Positions 23,970 to 35,079 of a stretch of DNA of 64,000 bases are shown here, one piece after another. Below the pieces are notes generated by a model. That model saw only the letters and a program-made list of their open reading frames with translations. It made no database searches and was not told the origin of the DNA. The position numbers and the translations under genes were made by a program. The DNA comes from Allacma fusca (taxonomy: Eukaryota; Arthropoda; Collembola; Symphypleona; Sminthuridae), in the NCBI GenBank assembly GCA_947179485.1, contig OX359245.1:2151001-2215000 (forward strand), written 5' to 3'. Every line of letters starts with the position of its first letter. Within the stretch, counting starts at the first letter, position 1.

Positions 23970-25727
23970 ATGTCGTTTGTTTACTCTTCGAGAGGAATGA
24001 TTTACATTTCATGTAAATCAATACAATTGGACTCGCTTATGAAGGGACACCGTTCAAACTGTTGGTTTGAAGTATCCAGTGTAAGTGAAGATAATGACAG
24101 TGTTGTGCTTGTAAGAATACAAGTAGGCTACAAAACAAAAATTAGTAATTAGTAATATTGTTTTTGATTGTTTAAGCTTGAGTGCAAGTGCATGTATTTA
24201 AGTCACGTTTTTTTATTTCAGTGTGCCAACGGTTTAATAGCTGTGATGCTTGCCTACCCAATTGTGTTTGGGTAGCGCTGGAAACTGGAATGTGCGTATG
24301 TCTCAACGAATTAAAGGAAGCAACCTCGGACATCCGATCAATTCGAAAAGGGGGTGAAATTTGCAGCGGATTTGCTGAGATCAATTGCAAAATACACACG
24401 AGCACCTTACCCCCCTCATTTGTTACAGCTGACTGTCTTGCATATAATTCCAAAACGGAAACATTAAGTAAGTATGGTTTAAACCATAGAATTAAATTAT
24501 GAATTTTTGATAAGCTCTCAGCCAGCATGATCACGTATTATAGTTTTTGTATCAAAAATAATTTTACTAGGGAATGTGAATTTAATAGGGGGTGTTAATA
24601 TTGGCTTGCTTACAGGAAACTTCAGTGCTGGTTTATTTTCAGGAGTATTCGCGATTTTTATACTTTTGTTGATTGGTATGTTATGCTGGGCGTATCGGTT
24701 ACGAATCAATTCTTTACTCGCTATTGCGGTTCAAACAATATTTGATGCTAGTGTCCGAGTGTGGAATCAGCTGGGAAGATGGGGAAGGTGTGCGTGGAAC
24801 AGGTTCTCCAGAAAACATGATGAAGATGCTCGTGAAAGATCTGTTAGGTGTAATATTTCTGCAGACCCAAGAGTGTTTTTCCAAGAATTAGTTGAAATTT
24901 CAGCTAATTTAGTACCGGACGCTGTAACAGGCGAAGAACAACTTGGAGATGATCAAGCTTTTATCAGCAGAAATCCTGTGCGTCGCCAAGCACCGCCACC
25001 ACCATCAGCCCTAGATGTTTCTCCAGCTCCACAACAACCCCAATTGCTCATTATAGCGGATCAATTAGGACCTCGTCAAGTTTTGGACCCAGTAGAGTCT
25101 CCTGCATTGCAAGTTGTTAGACATATACAAGAACAACATATTTGTATTGTAAATTCCCATCGTCAGCTTGCTACCGAGTTTCAAGTCTTAATGGATCGAG
25201 TTAATCAAATGCAAAATCGAATAGCTCGCGAGTATGAAATTCGGGAACAAGCTGAGGAAAATCGCAGAGAGCGGTGGGAACGAGAAAGATTCTACAGAAA
25301 TTCTCGCATTCGCGAATTGGACGAGGAAGCTGAGCTAAGATATTTGAATTTGCAACATCAGCAGCAGCAGGAACAACAGCAGCAGCAGGAACAAGGTACA
25401 AGTTTTGTAGGAGATGATGCTCAGCATATGAAACAGGAGGATCTGTCCGAGCAAATGTCATCATTAGAAGATGATACGATTCTACGACATTCAGAGATCC
25501 GGGTATTGCCTCAGCAATCAATTAATCCAGATAGTGGTGTAGATGAACAACAACAGCAACTATCTCGATCGGAGGTAAATTCTTACGTGGAGAATGAATC
25601 TCAGATGCGACATCAACTCGTTTCAGAAGGTATACGAGTCCAACCATCAAGAGCGTCCAAAAACACTCAACCTGGCTATTTCAAGAACACAGTTTCGTGG
25701 AAAAATAAAATAACTCCGAAAAAATGA
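23970..25727 (+). CDS. Polinton accessory membrane protein with cysteine-rich part and coiled-coil tail
   Basis: The main 3' exon (from about 24570) encodes a hydrophobic segment, FAIFILLLIGMLCWAYRL, about residues 25-42 of that block. A basic stretch follows, then a proline-rich linker and a long charged coiled coil with glutamine runs (NRRERWERERFYRN and onward). Upstream, 24220-24466 is an open, cysteine-rich exon-like block (CDACLPNCVW, CVCLNEL, AEINCKIHT) ending at a GTAAGTATG donor. An earlier short exon near 23970 is likely. The plan is a single-pass membrane protein with a small disulfide-rich outer domain and a large inner tail. No family is recognised; a particle-surface or cell-entry role is only inference. 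The exact exon links are not settled. Confidence 0.6.
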
Positions 25728-26289
25728 CTGTCAGAGGTAATATAATTATTATTGTTTGGGTTTTCACCCCATTTTTCACATTATTTCGATCTTGTTGATT
25801 AAATTTTAGCTGTGTTTTTAGTGAGTGTTAGTAAATTAGTTACTGAAAATGTTTGATTTGTTGATTTCTTAAATCCCTTTAAATAATTACTGAGGAATTT
25901 TTGTATTTAGTTTCTAAGGGATGGTAAAAATATAGAGATGACGTAATATGTTAGTTACTACAAAATAACCGAAATGTTATTGTAGGGAAAAATTACCTTT
26001 GGCATTATGAGGGGAATGATTACCTGAGTGACAGTCATCATTATATAGACAATTTACTGTATTGAACCTTTTCCCATGAATGCGAAATTCTAAAGAATTA
26101 ATTTTAACAGGAGAACTGAAGGAACTAATTTTGTTATAATCATTAGAATAGAGAATAAAAACAATAATCGGAAAACTAGCCAGTTTCTTTGAAAAGTTTT
26201 TATAAGTTTTGGCGAGAATAACTGAAGAAGGAGATGATTTGCGCTCATTAAGTTCTCGAGGAGCTCCTCACTCAACGCACTCATGCCCA
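25728..26289. other. Non-coding stretch between the membrane gene and the 182-bp repeats
   Basis: AT-rich sequence without a supported gene. The frames here are short and motif-free. Confidence 0.5.
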
Positions 26290-27480
26290 TAACGTTTGAA
26301 CTAATACACTATCGACGTCTTTTTATTTAATAGGAGTGTAGCCAACAGTGAGTAGACGCTGTTATACTCTAAATGTGTTGAGCTAAGCCGAATATTTTGA
26401 AAGTAATTGCAATTTGAAGTCATGTCATATGGTCGGTTCAAATGCTAATTACCTATACATTCAAATGTCAATAACTTTCGAAGCAATATACTATCGGAAT
26501 CCTTTTATTTAATAGGAGTGTAGCCTACAGTGAGTAGACGCTGTTATACTCTAAATTTATCGAGCTAAGCCGAATATTTTGAAAGTAATTGCAATTTGAA
26601 GTCATGTCATATGGTCGGTTCAAATGCTAATTACCTACACATTCAAATGTCAATAACTTTTCAAGCAATGTACTTTCGGAGTCCTTTTATTTAATAGGAG
26701 TCTAGCCTACAGGGAGTAGACGCTGTTATACTCTAAATTTATCAAGCTAAGCCGAATATTTCAATATTTATCACAATTTGAAGTCATGTCATACGGCCGG
26801 TTTAAATAGTTATTACCTATACATTCAAATGTCAATAACTTTTCAAGCAACGTACTTTCGGAGTCCTTTTATTTAATAGGAGTGTAGCCTACAGTGAGTA
26901 GACGCTGTTATACTCTACATTTATCAAGCTAAGCCGAATATTTTGAAAGTAATTGCAATTTGAAGTCATGTCATAAGGCCGGTTCAAATGATAATTACTT
27001 ATACATTCAAATGTCAATAACTTTTCAAGCAATGTACTTTCGGAGTCCTTTTATTTAATAGGAGTGTAGCCTACAGTGAGTAGACGCTGTTATACTCTAA
27101 ATTTATCGAGCTTAGCCGAATATTTCAATATTTATCACAATTTGAAGTCATGTCATACGGTCGGTTCAAATGCTATTACCTATACATTCAAATGTCAATA
27201 ACTTTTCAAGCAATGTACTTTCGGAGTCCTTTTATTTAATAGGAGTGTAGCCTACAGTGAGTAGACGCTGTTATACTCTACATTTATCAAGCTAAGCCGA
27301 ATATTTTAATATTCACCACAATTTGAAGTCATGTCATAAGGTCGGTTCAAATAGCTATTATCTATACATTCAAATGTCAATAACTTTTCAAGCAATGTAC
27401 TTTCGGAGTCCTTTTATTTAATAGGAGTGTAGCCTACAGGGAGTAGACTCTGTTATACTTTAAATATGTTGAGTTAAGCC
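26290..27480. repeat. Seven-copy tandem repeat, ~182-bp unit, inside the Polinton
   Basis: The word 'taggagtgtag' or a close variant recurs at 26331, 26513, 26694, 26876, 27059, 27240 and 27422, giving periods of 181-183 bp. Each unit also has 'cattcaaatgtcaataactt', 'gagtagacgctgttatac' and 'tgaagtcatgtcat'. The units are similar but not identical. There is no open frame through the array. It lies directly upstream of the chromodomain gene. It might be a promoter or enhancer array, a replication element, or simple amplification. Confidence 0.95.
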
Positions 27481-27686
27481 GAATATTTTGAAAGTTATTG
27501 CAGTCATGTCATATGGGGATTTTGAATGGTTGTTCAGATCTGGGATAATTACGCACCTTTGTATCATGCATATTGCGTCTAAATATTGAGAGGGAAATTT
27601 GTATTTGCTTTCTGTTAGAGGTTTTCTCATTTGACATTTGTCTCAAGTTCTAAAACATTAGCTTTTACTTTAAAATTGGGCGGAAA

Positions 27687-28824
27687 ATGTCTCAAATTGA
27701 GTATTTGTTTGCTGCTGCTAATGTTTTATCCATTTTCGATCCAATTTTGGTTCCTGGTCTAGAGGTCATTGTACAAGCAACGCTAAGTGGTGGCAACACA
27801 CAAAATGGGTATGATGTGCACTCCATATATGGACTGGCCTTATCCGTGAACAATCGAGGCTTTCGATATCGCGTTCATTGGGCTGGGTATTTAAGGTGAC
27901 TATTTTATTACAGACTTCTGAGTAATATTGGCATCATTTATTGTGGTTTAAATACAGATTACTGTTATTCTTTTTACAGATCCGAAGATACTTGGGAGCC
28001 GTTGGAAAACTTTAGTGTATACATGCTTGGGGACATAATGGCTTTCCATAGACTCGTTCTGGAACATTGTCGTTTGAAAAACTTTTCTGCAGATTGTTCA
28101 ATCATTGAAACCACATATTTGAGCTACTTACAAGAACCCGTTTTGAAGGATATGCTGCTATCTTGGGCGATCAATGGGATTCACGATCTCCGTCCAGGCA
28201 AAGATTCAATGAGTAAGTCCTAATTCATGTTTTTAACCAGAAACTAATAATTCATGCATGCAGTCTATTGATATACAGCCGTACACTCTCAAACGGACCA
28301 TCCACAGGGAAAATCTGTGGAGACGCAAACGGAACATCCATTGGGAGAATCTATAGAGACACAAACGGAGCATCCATTGGAAAAATCTATGCAGACACAA
28401 ACGGAATCTCTACAGACAACTTCACCTGGTTTAACCCCCTCCAGCTCAAAAGTTCGAAAAACAAGGAAGGATGCAAAGAATAATGGAATGGGTAAGCGTG
28501 TACTTTGCAAATAATGTTCCAGTGTGGAAATATGTTATCCAGTAAAATGTCTACGCTAATAAATGCGATTGTAAAAATATTTTTGTTGCAGAATATTCGT
28601 GTTCCCAGTGTGGTAAAGGATTTGCCAGAAAATTTATTCTTGTGCGTCACATTAATTTGATTCATTCAACAACGAGCACTACAGTGACGTGTACAAAATG
28701 CGGTCTTAAGTTGAAGCACAAGGACAGTCTGAATGTGCACCTGCGTCAAAATAGGTGTAAAAAAAGAAAAATATCAAAAAACAAAATCAAGAAAACAAAA
28801 CCTCGTAAACACAACGAAAAGTAA
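27687..28824 (+). CDS. Chromodomain plus C2H2 zinc-finger protein carried by the Polinton
   Basis: Four exon-like segments with consensus GT-AG borders run through this span. Segments one and two encode a chromodomain: YDVHSIYG, then RYRVHWAGYLR, then SEDTWEPLENF. The aromatic positions that read methyl-lysine (Y, W, Y) are kept. Segment three encodes a short repeat built on ETQTEHPL. Segment four encodes a C2H2 finger (CSQCGKGF ... RHINLIH), a second C2HC-type finger (CTKCGLKL ... HLRQNRC) and a lysine-rich tail that may be a nuclear signal. Chromodomains bind methylated histone tails and the fingers bind nucleic acid, so the product may direct the element to, or act on, chromatin. As a stand-alone gene it is unlike the chromodomain tail of some integrases. 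Confidence 0.8.
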
Positions 28825-28884
28825 TTACAAAGAAGCATTACTGTCGTTATCTTTCAATTCAATGTTTAAATTGATAAGCCGTAT

Positions 28885-28888
<4 letters not shown>

Positions 28889-28961
<73 letters not shown>
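28889..28961. repeat. (TA)n microsatellite
   Basis: A run of about 36 TA dinucleotides with one interruption. It lies in the 3' flank of the chromodomain gene. A frame of about 100 residues through it is an artefact. Confidence 0.95.
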
Positions 28962-28962
<1 letters not shown>

Positions 28963-29078
28963 ACAGAATCACTTTTCATGTTCTCATATTAACAAAGTTA
29001 TGAAAATCGTACAGGTAGTTACAAGGCTAAAATAAAAATTACATCCTTGATAAATTTAAATCTCAAATAATTTGTTAT

Positions 29079-29550
29079 TCACATAGGAATTTCCTCAACT
29101 CGCATTTCCTGTAGTTCGATAATATTTACAAATTCCATGGGAATATCATAGTTGTGTCGATTGTTGAAGGAACTGAGATGGGTTGTACTTTGTGACATGT
29201 TGCGTTTCTGAGATATTTTGCGAAATAGGATTCCAGCGCATAGGATTGTCAAAATCAATAACAACACGCCTAAAAACCATATTTGTCATTTAATCCAAAT
29301 TAAATTGCTTAAACTACATGATATATCACGCAATTGAAAATAATAAATCAATCATACCCAAAACTGTCGGTACAATAACGCTCGTGTTAAGCCGAGTTGG
29401 ACAATCCTTTGGCTCTGTTACGATGGACACAAATACAATGTCCAATTTGCTCAAATCTTCTGCACAACAGTTGGTTTGGTTCAAAAGTGTGATCCATTTT
29501 AATCGCTCTGATACGCACTGGAGGCAATCCCGAACGTTTTGACAGTCTAA
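29079..29550 (-). CDS. Polinton accessory type I membrane protein with cysteine-rich ectodomain
   Basis: Read on the minus strand, an exon-like block (about 29545 down to 29357) encodes a cysteine-rich outer part (CQNVRDCLQC, TNCCAEDLS, KDCPTRLN) with two possible N-glycosylation sites. A GTATGATT donor follows. The next block (about 29272 to 29079) encodes a membrane segment, VLLLILTILCAGILF, and a 45-residue cytoplasmic tail ending EIQELQ-like acid-rich sequence (IIELQEMRVEEIPM). The start exon is not certain. It resembles in plan, not in sequence, the membrane gene at 23970-25727. No family is recognised. Confidence 0.6.
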
Positions 29551-29797
29551 TTATACAGATAGTTTATTTCACAATTTTTGAAAATGAGAGTAAATATAAA
29601 AACAGTTAATTAAAAAATTACAAACGGCTTACGGCTTTCTCTTGAAATATGCATTGTAAATTGTAGACAAAAGACCGAGTACGTTGATGGGAACTGAAAC
29701 TGCGTTCTAGAATAATCTATGTGACAACTAAAAATCAGAGTCAGCAAATTATAAAGTAAACAAATCATTATGTCAAAACATCACGTTTGCACATCTC

Positions 29798-29942
29798 TGG
29801 CACATCTCTTGCACATCTCTTGCACATCTCTTGCACATCTCTTGCACATCTCTTGCACATCTCTTGCACATCTCTTGCACATCTCTGGCACATCTCTGGC
29901 ACATCTCTTGCACATCTTCGGCACATCTCCGACACATCTCTT
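29798..29942. repeat. 11-bp tandem repeat (gcacatctctt)
   Basis: About 13 copies of GCACATCTCTT with few changes. The array lies upstream of the minus-strand membrane gene at 29079-29550. Frames through it (LLHISCTSLAH repeats) are artefacts of the period. Confidence 0.95.
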
Positions 29943-30412
29943 ATTCATGATGTAAGTGTACTGGAGTTAACAATGAACCACAGCTGTTTAAATTAAGTTT
30001 TACAGCTAGTCGTTTTTTATTTAAATAAGGCTCAATAAATTTACAAAAGTCAACTTTTATGGGCAGTTGACACATCCGACCTTTTTCTAGAATGACATCT
30101 TTTCGGTAAAATCATGGTGTTTATTATTCCGCCTTTTCATAGTCATTGTTCAGGTTCTGGAATCAATGCGCCCCCAATGTCTTGAAAAATCGTCTTTCAT
30201 TCGCGGCTCATTGAATTCCCTTACAGAATAAGGTTTTTGTAGAATTCTGAGTACATATCATTTCCGATCTAAATACAGAATCTAACATCTTTGTGATTTA
30301 AGCTAACGTTGAAACTGAAGTGGCTTCAGTAGCTAAACCCAAGCCAAAGTGAACTAACTCACACGATTGTAGATTGCACAATTCAGAATATTTTATAAAA
30401 CAGACTTAGCAA

Positions 30413-31636
30413 ATGGCATTGCAACCGTTACCTCATTGTTCAAGACAAAAGTCTCCAGTGGATAAAGATGGCTGGATATGCAGTCAATCTAAAAAGTCAG
30501 ATTTGAATCAACACGTGTTGATCAAAACGTTTATACAAATGAGTGAAGAGTTAGGGATGGAATTCCAAGAAGGCGACAGGGTGTCGCTGAGGAACGGAGT
30601 GAAATTACTTTTTCTGAGTATCAGGGGGAAGGTTGTTCCATTTACATCTGTGCCGTGGGAGTTTCCAGATATGAAAATTATTAAGAGCAAGGATATTGGG
30701 AGCAAGAACAACAAAGGCTGTGGTAGTGATACCGGGCTTAATACTGCACCCGAGAATATTCGTGCAAACAGGCAGCATTTGATTGACAGCAGATATTCCG
30801 AGGATCAAAGTCTAGCCTCAGACCAACTGGTACTTAAAACAACAAGACTTAAATCAACTCGACCCACCCATGATGATACGGACGAAAAACGATTAAAAAT
30901 CATGGCAATCTTAGAAGAATGTCAGTCAGAAAAATTCCAAAGTGGAGAGAATGAAATTCAGCTTCAGTCGGCGAAACGGGTCAAATTTATAAATTCAAAA
31001 GGTAAGACAATTGTTCTGATTATCATTACATAGTGCATACTTATATGAACCATTGTTTCTCGTATGTTTGACATACCCAGCGAAGGCAAGCCGTTCTTGG
31101 TCTCAATTTAAGCGTAGCAAAACTGTCACGGTTGTCCCAAGAACGGCTAGCCTTCGCTGGCTCAATATCAATCGAGCTATCAAAATTTATATTCAAATAT
31201 TTCTGTGAAGGCGAAGCTGTTCCATTAGCAAAAATTGCATGTCTTCCCTTGACTGATGGAGGATTGTTGCAGGTTGCAGGACAGCAGCAGCTTCAGTGTG
31301 AGCAAGGAAGGGAACATGAGCTTCAGTCTGGTTCACATATTAAAAGTAATTCTGTCAGCAACGCTATGCTTATCAATAGCTTTGATTGTAAATTATAGTT
31401 CAGATGATTGTATGTACTGATGTTTAGATTTGGAATGCAACGAACAAATCCCAGTTCAATCTCCAGCGACTTTATCCATACCTGTCGATGATAATCCTAC
31501 TGCGGGAACCACCTCCATTGACATTCTTGGCTCTGTTAAACAGACAATCGAGACATTTGACTTGGAAGCTCTGCAAGCTCAAGACGTTGAATACAACTTT
31601 GAAGACTTTGATTTTACGTTCGTCAATCCAATGTAA
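30413..31636 (+). CDS. Polinton accessory protein with acidic-aromatic C-terminus, possible transcription activator
   Basis: The first block (30413-31000) encodes about 196 residues starting MALQPLPHC, with a folded-looking part around FQEGDRVSLRNGVKLLF and a charged, basic end before a GTAAGAC donor. Two further open blocks follow (about 31081-31345 and 31428-31636). The last ends with FEDFDFTFVNPM, an acidic stretch studded with phenylalanine, as in activation domains that bind coactivators. A polyadenylation signal (aataaa) follows near 31738. The linkage of the first two blocks is unclear because an inverted repeat sits at the junction. No domain is recognised. The transcription role is inferred only from the tail. 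Confidence 0.5.
31077..31160. repeat. 24-bp inverted repeat (potential hairpin)
   Basis: Arms 31077-31100 (ccagcgaaggcaagccgttc and 4 more bases) and 31137-31160 pair with one mismatch around a 36-base loop. It overlaps the presumed start of the second block of the accessory gene, so it may affect splicing or mark a small insertion. Confidence 0.85.
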
Positions 31637-32005
31637 TCATTTGGTTTAAATGTAGTTTTATATGTAGTATTTTTCAAAGTGTGGAGCAGAATAATATATT
31701 GATAATTATGATTATTTTATATTGGCATTTTGTATGAAATAAAAAAGATGCTTTGGGAAATTAAAAACGTGAGTGCATAGAATAATTATTGCATTTTCAA
31801 AACAAACATTTCTTTATTTAACACAGTAAATCATTGAAATTACAACGGGAAATGTATTTTACTAAAAACATTTAATCGATCCGGTTTAGTATTAAAATGT
31901 CATTTAGAAAACTACAAGCTTCAGGAGTGTATTTTCATGCATACATTACTAGTATATAACTACCGCAATTTACTGATGATATCCCGGATCGGTGATTAGA
32001 GTGAA

Positions 32006-33115
32006 TTACTCCTTGAGACTGCCCGAAGTTGCACTCTCAGTTTCCTCACGGAGGAATCCATCCTTTTTCATGTAGGGTGGCTTGGGGCGAACTGCAACGT
32101 GGAAATCGTCCCCATCCTTCCTATTCTCCACTATAAACGACTCCAAATTGGCGCAAGCTGACATGGAGAACGCCAACACTGGTCCTGGCCACCTAATGTA
32201 AAAGATACAAGTTCACGATCAATGTCAAATTTTAAATTTTCCTTTCCTGAAACAATCATCAATTGCAGATTCATATTTTAAAGAATTTCTAAATTAAAAC
32301 GTATTAAAATTACACTTTAAAAATATTTATTTAATTACCCCTTTAACTTCTCGCTCGTCTCAAGTGGTACTGGAGTATTTATTAGAACCTCAGGAAGTCC
32401 AATTATCTTGTTTAACAAGACGCTTGCTTTCACGCTACCCAAGTCCAAATCAGGTTGAGACCAGAATTCCAGACGATGTTCATCTTTAGAGGAGTACGTC
32501 CGATCTTCTTTCCCGCGGAGGAAAGGAATAACCGGAATCTCCTCCAAATGCTTGGAAATTTTATTCTCAGTCATCTCGGCGTATTGATCCAGTATCATGC
32601 TGAGAAAGCTTGCAATTTTTAATCCCTGATAGGGACTAAACTTTACAACTGTCGGCTTGCCGGAATTTGTCGGTTTTCCCAGGTAGAAAAATTCACAGCG
32701 ATGTACTGGATTGTGAGCCATCCTACCGGAGATGTCGTCATCAATCTGTATGGGAAAAACAAAATAATTTTGTTTTTATTTTAACATAATGGCACAGATG
32801 AACAACAAACGTGCATGAACCCCGCCTGTAAACAAACAGATATATAAAAATTACTGACCATTATGCACTCGGGCGTCTCAAAGAAACTCCAGTTGCTGCA
32901 AAGGTCCAGTGACGCCAGCTTCTTTGCATTCCGAGCATAGGGGTCGTACTTTTGCAACTTTACACGAGAACGAATTCCACGAGCTATGGATTAATAGTTT
33001 AAAAATATTTTATTAAATTAACGTGTATGATTTTGTTTTGACTTGTTAATTCATATCACAAACGAGCTAAGTATAAAAAAGCTTTGAAATAAAACGATTT
33101 GGACTTACCTGCCAT
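32006..33115 (-). CDS. Unrecognised four-exon Polinton gene (~241 residues)
   Basis: On the minus strand a tiny first exon (MA) with a GTAAGTCC donor is followed by three coding blocks, about 32983-32859, 32745-32339 and 32192-32006. All have GT-AG borders and consistent phase. The protein has an N-terminal basic segment (RSRVKLQKYDPYARN), a central part with FSPYQGLKIASFLSMILDQY, and a C-terminal part with PVLAFSMSACANLESF. There is no signal peptide or membrane segment. I do not recognise a family. Its position beside the helicase and polymerase suggests, without proof, a DNA replication partner such as a single-strand binding protein. A polyadenylation signal lies just beyond its end near 31810 (ttatt on the plus strand). 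Confidence 0.7.
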
Positions 33116-33435
33116 TGTATTAAAATGAAGTGACTTGAGAAACTTGGTACTTGTAAGCTAGAAGTAGCTCTATGTGCTTGTTTGGGATTGCTTAGGGTAT
33201 AATGTATAATTGTATGAATGCGGTTGGTTGCAAGAGAGAAAAAAGACTACTGAAAGAAAACCTAGGCTCCTTTGCTTTTATCATGTAGCGAGAATGCGGT
33301 TATCGATCAGAAAGTTGCGCTCCCAAGCACGCTGCTAAATATTTTCCCTCCAAAATAAAATATTTTCCCGCTCTATAGATTTGAGTATTTGCGATGTTTT
33401 AAGAAACGTCTCCTAGTCGCATCTAAAGCTTAGCC

Positions 33436-35079
33436 ATGGAGTATTCGGGAAATGAGGTGGACACCAAAGTGTTTCAAAAGTGGGTAAAACAATGGAAAAG
33501 TTTGCAAGTCAAACCAAGATATCCGAAAATTCCTTTTGAGGATTTAAGTGAGAAACAAAAGTATCTCGTAAATTTGATTAAATCACATATCGAAAAACCT
33601 TTTGAAGAGCAAACTGATTCACAAATCAAATGTGTAACGCAAGGAATAGCAGGGACAGGAAAATCATTATTGATAGCTCATTTAAAATATCTTTTTGACA
33701 TCAGGAAGCAAAAGTGTTCCGACTTTGATTATATTCTTGCCAGTTTAACCGGCAGTGCCAGCTTTCTAATTGGAGGAGAAACAATTCATTCTGCATTTTG
33801 TATTCCAACTTTTCAAGAAAGGCGTGCAAGCAATGTTATTGAACAGGAAGTGACAGATGATATCGTTGTGGAAAATACAACCAAATCGACTGCAACAGAG
33901 AAACAGAAACAGAAACTTTCCAATGTAAAAATTATTGTAATTGACGAATTTTCTCTTATTGGACAAAATATGCTCAAAAAAATTGACGATATTCTCCGCA
34001 GAGTTGATCCGGCTCATGCAGGTAAACCATTTGCTGGCAGGTCCGTCATTTTATTTGGGGACGTCTATCAAAATTTTGCAGTCGCTGATTCCCCTCTTTT
34101 TTATCCATCGTCTACAAAGCACAACCCACATCTACGAGATGTGTACAAATTATACAAATCTTTTAAGACTGTAATAATTTTGGACACTCAGTACCGCCAG
34201 CATGGCGATAGTGACGAGCAGAAGTGTTTCTTGGAATTTTTGGGGAGATTAAAGAGACGTGAGTGTGTGCAATCAGATTTGGAATTTGTTCGCTCCCGAC
34301 AGTTGAACAAACTCAGCGAGGAAGAAAAACAAACATTCAGGGATGCTCTGCATATATTCCCTTTGAGGAGACTTGTGTGGGACTACAACCAGTAAGTTAC
34401 ATGTACATAAGATAAATTCTAAATGTGTGTTTGAAACTGCTAATATTATTGCACGTATAGGGAACAATTGCACGCTCGTTTTTTGGTCGAGGAGATTGTT
34501 CACATTGAGAATGGAATACGACCCCTGGAAATAGCTATTGGAGTAAAAATAATATTACAGAGGAATATTTGCTCCCGCGTTGGTTTATGTAATGGTTCCG
34601 AAGGGTGTATTGAAGATATTGTATATTATAGTAAGAGTGAAGGTATAGGGTTGGATAAAAATGTACATTTTCTGGTGGTTCATTTCCCACATTATACTGG
34701 AGATGTGTTTGTCAAAACCAAGAGAGGAAAGGGTGTCCCTATATTCCGACAATCTGATTCTGAAACGGATGATGCAACTGGGTCTCTAATATGCAGTAAA
34801 AGGTTCTGTATGGAACTTGGATATGCAGTTACAGCTCATCGCTCTCAAGGAAGAAATTTGAATAAGGTTGCAATATTTCTGGACCAGTCGCAACTGTGTG
34901 TTGGCTTGGATTATGTAATGTGGACTCGTTGTAAAAGCCCAAATGACATTTGTGTGCTGGATGAATATGTTGCTGCAGACCGTATTCTCGCCCCTGCTTC
35001 CCTTTCCTCAGCCACTACACTACAAAAATATGAGGAAAATCGTTTTATGGAATTGCAAAGTAAGATGATTTTTGAATGA
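33436..35079 (+). CDS. Pif1-like superfamily 1 DNA helicase carried by the Polinton
   Basis: Two exons with an intron of about 68 bases (about 34394-34461). The first has Walker A GIAGTGKS (residues 70-77), Walker B IVIDEFSLIG (about 176-185), motif III GDVYQNFAVADSPLF and an arginine-bearing LDTQYRQ box. The second has the C-terminal motif GYAVTAHRSQGRNLNKV and a final YVMWTRCKS block, matching the 'TAHKSQG...YVALSR' end of Pif1/RecD-like helicases. The expected role is 5'-to-3' unwinding during element replication. The gene is convergent with polymerase B, 92 bases apart, with its own AATAAA near 35103. Helicases are not part of the standard Polinton core, so this is an accessory acquisition. 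Confidence 0.88.

Noticed and set aside
28733-29035. 100-residue frame with an IYIYIY run
   Set aside because: It is the (TA)n microsatellite read in another frame from the zinc-finger exon.
29770-29996. Frames of LLHISCTSLAH repeats
   Set aside because: They come from the 11-bp tandem repeat.
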